Shown here: positions 13,450 to 16,152 of the stretch, one piece after another | Layout: each line of letters starts with the position of its first letter | Position numbering within the stretch: position 1 is the first letter of the stretch | DNA from: Clostridiales bacterium | Lineage (GTDB): Bacteria; Bacillota; Clostridia; Christensenellales; Aristaeellaceae | Assembly: GCA_004557125.1 (NCBI GenBank) | Contig: SFET01000056.1 | Span: forward strand, 1-16,152 | Direction of reading: 5' to 3' | DNA length: 16,152 bases | Program-made: the position numbers and the translations under genes | The notes under the pieces: generated by a model | Databases searched by the model: none | What the model saw: only the letters and a program-made list of their open reading frames with translations | What the model was told of the DNA's origin: nothing

Positions 13450-15405
13450 ATGATCTGCATCTATCCTGCGGACTGCACGGACTTTTCCACCAACGGAGCT
13501 GGGACGCTGCTGCCGCAGTCCTGCACCGTCACCGAGACGCTGAACGGCGAATACGAGCTGACGCTGGTACATTCCATCGACGAGCACGGGAAGTGGCGAC
13601 GGCTCATGGAGGGCTGCATCCTGCGCGCGCCGGTGCCCGCCGCCATGACACCTCGCGTGCAACAGAAGGCTCAGACCCAGACCGGCGGCACCGACATCTA
13701 CCGCATCACGGGTGGTCGGGTGAACCTGCGCAGCGGGCCGGGCACGGGCTACCGGGTGCTCAAGGTCTACAAGAAGGGTACCGAGGTGCTGCTTCAAGAA
13801 AAGACAAATGCATCGTGGTACGAGATCGTCTGCCCGGACGGCAAGCGCGGCTTCATGTCCACGAAGTATCTGAGTTTTGTGCGCAGCGAGAGCAATGTGC
13901 AGACGGCGGTCGCCGAAGTCATCGAGTCCCGGCAGCTGCGCGACCAGCCCTTCCGCATCTACCGCGTGGTACCCGAGCTGAATCAGGTTACCGTCTATGC
14001 CCGCCACATCTTCTACGATCTGCTCGACAACATGGTGAAATCCCTCAAGCCCTCATCCTCCGCGATGGGGGCTTCTGTCGTGCAGGAATTGGCAGCATCC
14101 TGTGAGTCGGAGCACCCATTCAGCTTCTTCTCCGACCTCGAAGCCACGGCAGAGGAGGTGGAGTACACCAACGTCAATCCCGTGGAGGCTCTGCTGGGCG
14201 AGGACGGCGTGGTGGAAAAGTACGGCGGCGAGCTGCAGCGCGACTGGTACGATGTGTATGTGGTGGAGCGCGTGGGAAGCGACACGGACATCGAAATCCG
14301 CGAGGGAAAAAACCTGCTGGGCGTATCCTACGACGTGGATCTGACGAACGTGACCACGCGCATCATGCCTACCGGCGAGGATAAGGACGGTGAGCTGCTC
14401 TACCTCCCGGAGCTGTACGTTGACAGCCCGCACATCAGCGACTATCCCCATCCCCGCTGGATGCATCTCTCTGTATCAGAAGCAAAGGAGGTCACCAGCG
14501 GTGATGACAAAAAGACCAAGGCGCAGTGCTACGAGGAGCTGCGCACAGCGGCGAAGGCGGAGTACGACAAGGGCTGCGACCTGCCCACCGTCACCCTGAA
14601 CGTCGATTTCATCAACTGCGCGGACACCGAGGAATACCGCGACTACCACCTGCTCCAGAACATCTATCTGGGGGATGCCGTTCGGGTGATCGCCCCGCGC
14701 ATCGGCGTTGCCGTGTCCATGCGCCTGACCCAGTACACCTACGACTGCCTGAAGCGCAAGTACACCCAGCTGTCCCTAGGCACGGTCGCAGAGACCCTCG
14801 AGGGTAGCATGATCTCCTCCAGGCAGCTTCCCAGCGGCAGCATCACCGGAGGCAAGTTGGCCAGCAATTCGGTGGGCAGCCTGCAGCTGAAGGCAGCCTC
14901 CATCCTGGCCGGGCACATCGATGCGGACGCGATCACCACGGATAAGCTGGCGGCGGGCGTCGTGACGGCGGAAAAGCTGGCAGCGGGTGCGGTGGACGCA
15001 GGCGCACTGAGCGCCATCACAGCGAAAATTGGCAGTCTGACCGCAGATGACATCAAGACTGACACCCTTGCGGCAGGCTTGGCTGCTTTCACAGTGATTA
15101 CCTGCGGATCGGCCAGCTTCGACCAGGCGACCGTTCAGCATCTGGTCGCTGAGGCGCTGAATCTCTCCTTCGGCGTTGGCGACGAGGTGTTCATCAACAA
15201 CCTCAAGGTCGCCTACGCGCAGATGGTGAGCGCAGCCATCGGCAACCTGTGCATCCGCGCCAGCGACGGCTACGCCTGCGGTAGTCACAGAGGGCGAAAT
15301 CGCCTCCGGCCAGACAGATGCCGGTCGGGTGATTCTGGAAACGGATATCACCGCCGCCAGCCTGAACACCGGAAACCTCATGGCAACCTATGCACTGGTC
15401 AATAA
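13450..15405 (+). CDS. Tail-tip / Tal protein with SH3 insert (frameshifted)
   Basis: The tail-associated 'minor structural protein' (Prophage_tail endopeptidase type) that caps the tail tip and often helps degrade the cell wall. ATG 13450 follows GGGGAGGTGAG (13435-13445), so the upstream 32 codons of the open frame are excluded. Residues 1-62 form the family N-terminal strand region (D-F-S-T-N-G, L-N-G-E-Y-E-L). A bacterial SH3 domain is inserted at about 82-145, with V-N-L-R-S-G-P-G-T-G-Y and G-F-M-S-T-K-Y-L. The endopeptidase-like core runs to about residue 450. Low-complexity repeats follow (K-L-A-A-G, V-x-A-G-A-L). After about residue 608 (base 15275) the frame turns Arg-rich and out of family, ending at 15405, while the continuation lies in the +1 frame. 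The last 40 or so residues are therefore not genuine. Confidence 0.85.
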   Translation: MICIYPADCTDFSTNGAGTLLPQSCTVTETLNGEYELTLVHSIDEHGKWRRLMEGCILRAPVPAAMTPRVQQKAQTQTGGTDIYRITGGRVNLRSGPGTGYRVLKVYKKGTEVLLQEKTNASWYEIVCPDGKRGFMSTKYLSFVRSESNVQTAVAEVIESRQLRDQPFRIYRVVPELNQVTVYARHIFYDLLDNMVKSLKPSSSAMGASVVQELAASCESEHPFSFFSDLEATAEEVEYTNVNPVEALLGEDGVVEKYGGELQRDWYDVYVVERVGSDTDIEIREGKNLLGVSYDVDLTNVTTRIMPTGEDKDGELLYLPELYVDSPHISDYPHPRWMHLSVSEAKEVTSGDDKKTKAQCYEELRTAAKAEYDKGCDLPTVTLNVDFINCADTEEYRDYHLLQNIYLGDAVRVIAPRIGVAVSMRLTQYTYDCLKRKYTQLSLGTVAETLEGSMISSRQLPSGSITGGKLASNSVGSLQLKAASILAGHIDADAITTDKLAAGVVTAEKLAAGAVDAGALSAITAKIGSLTADDIKTDTLAAGLAAFTVITCGSASFDQATVQHLVAEALNLSFGVGDEVFINNLKVAYAQMVSAAIGNLCIRASDGYACGSHRGRNRLRPDRCRSGDSGNGYHRRQPEHRKPHGNLCTGQ

Positions 15406-16054
15406 AATCGATGCTGCGCGTATCGACGTGGGTACGCTCATGGCGAGACAGGCTTTTATCGATGCGCTCTATACCAGCCAGATTTACGGTGGGCAAAGTC
15501 TGGAGTTCATCATCGGCAGCCAGAACGACGCCATTCAGGCGGCGAAAGACGCAGCAAATGCTGCTGTCGCTCAGGTGCAGGTGCTCTACGCCTCCGGGCC
15601 TTCCAGCACCGTGGCTCCGGCTGCGGGTTGGAGCACCGTTGCTCCCGCGCATCAGGAGGGACAGTACGTCTGGCAGAAGACGGTCACCACCTTCAACAAC
15701 GGCGTTGCGGAGAGCTCCATGCCGACCTGCCTCTCGGGTGCGGACGGCGAACCGGCGACCACCCTGCGCATTGATTCCAGCCGGGGCACAGTCTTCAAGA
15801 ACAACGCGGTGTCCACCGTGCTCTCTGCCGTCATCTATCGCGGCGGCGAACGGATCACCGACATGAACACGCTGCACAGCGCCTTCGGCTCCGGAGCTTA
15901 CCTGCAATGGAGCTGGCAGCGCCTGGACGAGGAGCGCTTCGGCGTAATCTCCGCTTCGGATTCCCGCCTGATCAACGACGGCTTTTCGTTCGTGCTTTCC
16001 GCGGACGATGTCGATACAAAGGTCACCTTTATGTGCGAACTCATCACGAATTAA
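15275..16054 (+). CDS. Tal C-terminal fragment after frameshift
   Basis: The continuation of the tail-tip protein in the next frame, about 259 residues. It reads V-V-T-E-G-E-I-A-S-G-Q-T, then G-R-V-I-L-E-T-D-I-T-A-A-S-L-N, a pattern typical of these proteins, and then coiled-coil-like and Ala-rich stretches. A module with G-W-S-T-V-A-P and Y-V-W-Q-K-T-V-T-T follows, then an Ig-like beta domain near the end with R-I-D-S-S-R-G-T-V-F and V-D-T-K-V-T-F-M-C-E-L. These C-terminal beta modules probably touch the host surface. The in-frame TGA at 15227-15229 places the break between 15230 and about 15290. No convincing ribosome site supports a separate start such as ATG 15329, so I read it as one broken gene. 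Confidence 0.78.
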   Translation, partial: PAVVTEGEIASGQTDAGRVILETDITAASLNTGNLMATYALVNKIDAARIDVGTLMARQAFIDALYTSQIYGGQSLEFIIGSQNDAIQAAKDAANAAVAQVQVLYASGPSSTVAPAAGWSTVAPAHQEGQYVWQKTVTTFNNGVAESSMPTCLSGADGEPATTLRIDSSRGTVFKNNAVSTVLSAVIYRGGERITDMNTLHSAFGSGAYLQWSWQRLDEERFGVISASDSRLINDGFSFVLSADDVDTKVTFMCELITN

Positions 16055-16067
16055 GGAGGAATTTCTC

Positions 16068-16152
16068 ATGGCTATCAAATCCGCAGACCAGATCTCCATC
16101 GTCGACCTCACAGATGGCTATTCGGTCATCCTGACCTCAGACGGATACACCT
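16068..16152 (+). CDS. Tail fibre or tip protein, 5' end only (3' partial)
   Basis: The window ends 28 codons into this gene. It begins M-A-I-K-S-A-D-Q-I-S-I-V-D-L-T-D-G-Y-S-V and continues with V-I-L-T-S-D-G-Y. This kind of opening is common in tail proteins that follow Tal in Firmicutes phages, and I recall it also as an internal repeat in them. ATG 16068 is preceded by AAGGAGGAATTTCT (16053-16066), the same 14 bases that stand before the capsid gene at 628-641. Function cannot be said from so short a piece; a tail-tip or receptor-binding role is inferred from position. Confidence 0.7.
   Translation, partial: MAIKSADQISIVDLTDGYSVILTSDGYT

Noticed and set aside
1..16152. tRNA genes, insertion sequences, attachment sites or replication origin
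   Set aside because: I looked for clover-leaf segments, transposase motifs and terminal inverted repeats while reading and saw none. Intergenic gaps are short and filled with ribosome sites or the hairpins listed.

Overview
The window is a stretch of the structural gene module of a tailed phage or prophage (siphovirus morphology). Every gene I can support lies on the + strand. The order runs from head maturation protease and HK97-fold capsid protein through the head-tail joining proteins, major tail protein, tail assembly chaperone, tape measure and distal tail protein to the tail-tip (Tal) protein. GC-rich codon use, strong GGAGG ribosome binding sites and the protein types (phi13-type tail tube, Sipho_tail Dit, 'minor structural protein' Tal with an SH3 insert, head-fibre-like protein) point to a Clostridia-like Firmicutes host, perhaps a gut one. 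The host assignment is inference. No integrase, lysis or replication gene is visible, so the window does not show whether the element is a virus or a prophage.

Layout: (1) 1-3583, head and connector: ClpP-like protease (5' end cut off by the window), major capsid protein, small head-fibre-like protein, gp6-type connector, head-tail adaptor, tail-completion-like protein, HK97 gp10-like protein. (2) 3599-4210, major tail protein, followed at once by a hairpin terminator. (3) 4277-5890, a three-gene insert not needed for a tail: a DUF4417 protein, a protein with an HEYGH zinc-metallopeptidase motif, and a 61-residue protein. The three are tightly coupled in translation. (4) 5905-6482, tail assembly chaperone in two overlapping frames, with a probable -1 programmed frameshift. 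(5) 6529-12241, a very long tape measure gene, broken by a frameshift close to its 3' end. (6) 12241-12936, distal tail protein. (7) 12937-13425, a one-gene cassette with its own extended -10 promoter, a DUF1232 membrane protein and a terminator-like hairpin, placed between dit and tal: a textbook 'moron'. (8) 13450-16054, tail-tip/endopeptidase protein, also broken by a frameshift, with probable loss of a short segment. (9) 16068-end, the first 28 codons of another tail protein.

The genes work as a virion assembly line. Protease and capsid build the head, the four connector genes close it and join it to the tail tube, the chaperone and tape measure set tail assembly and length, and Dit and Tal form the tip. 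A terminator after the abundant tube protein, and a weak hairpin before the tape measure, fit a need to make many copies of capsid and tube and few of the tip proteins. The two inserts (4277-5890 and 13008-13376) are the accessory content and the best candidates for undescribed function. The two broken genes could mean a decaying prophage or consensus errors in the assembly; the sequence alone does not decide.
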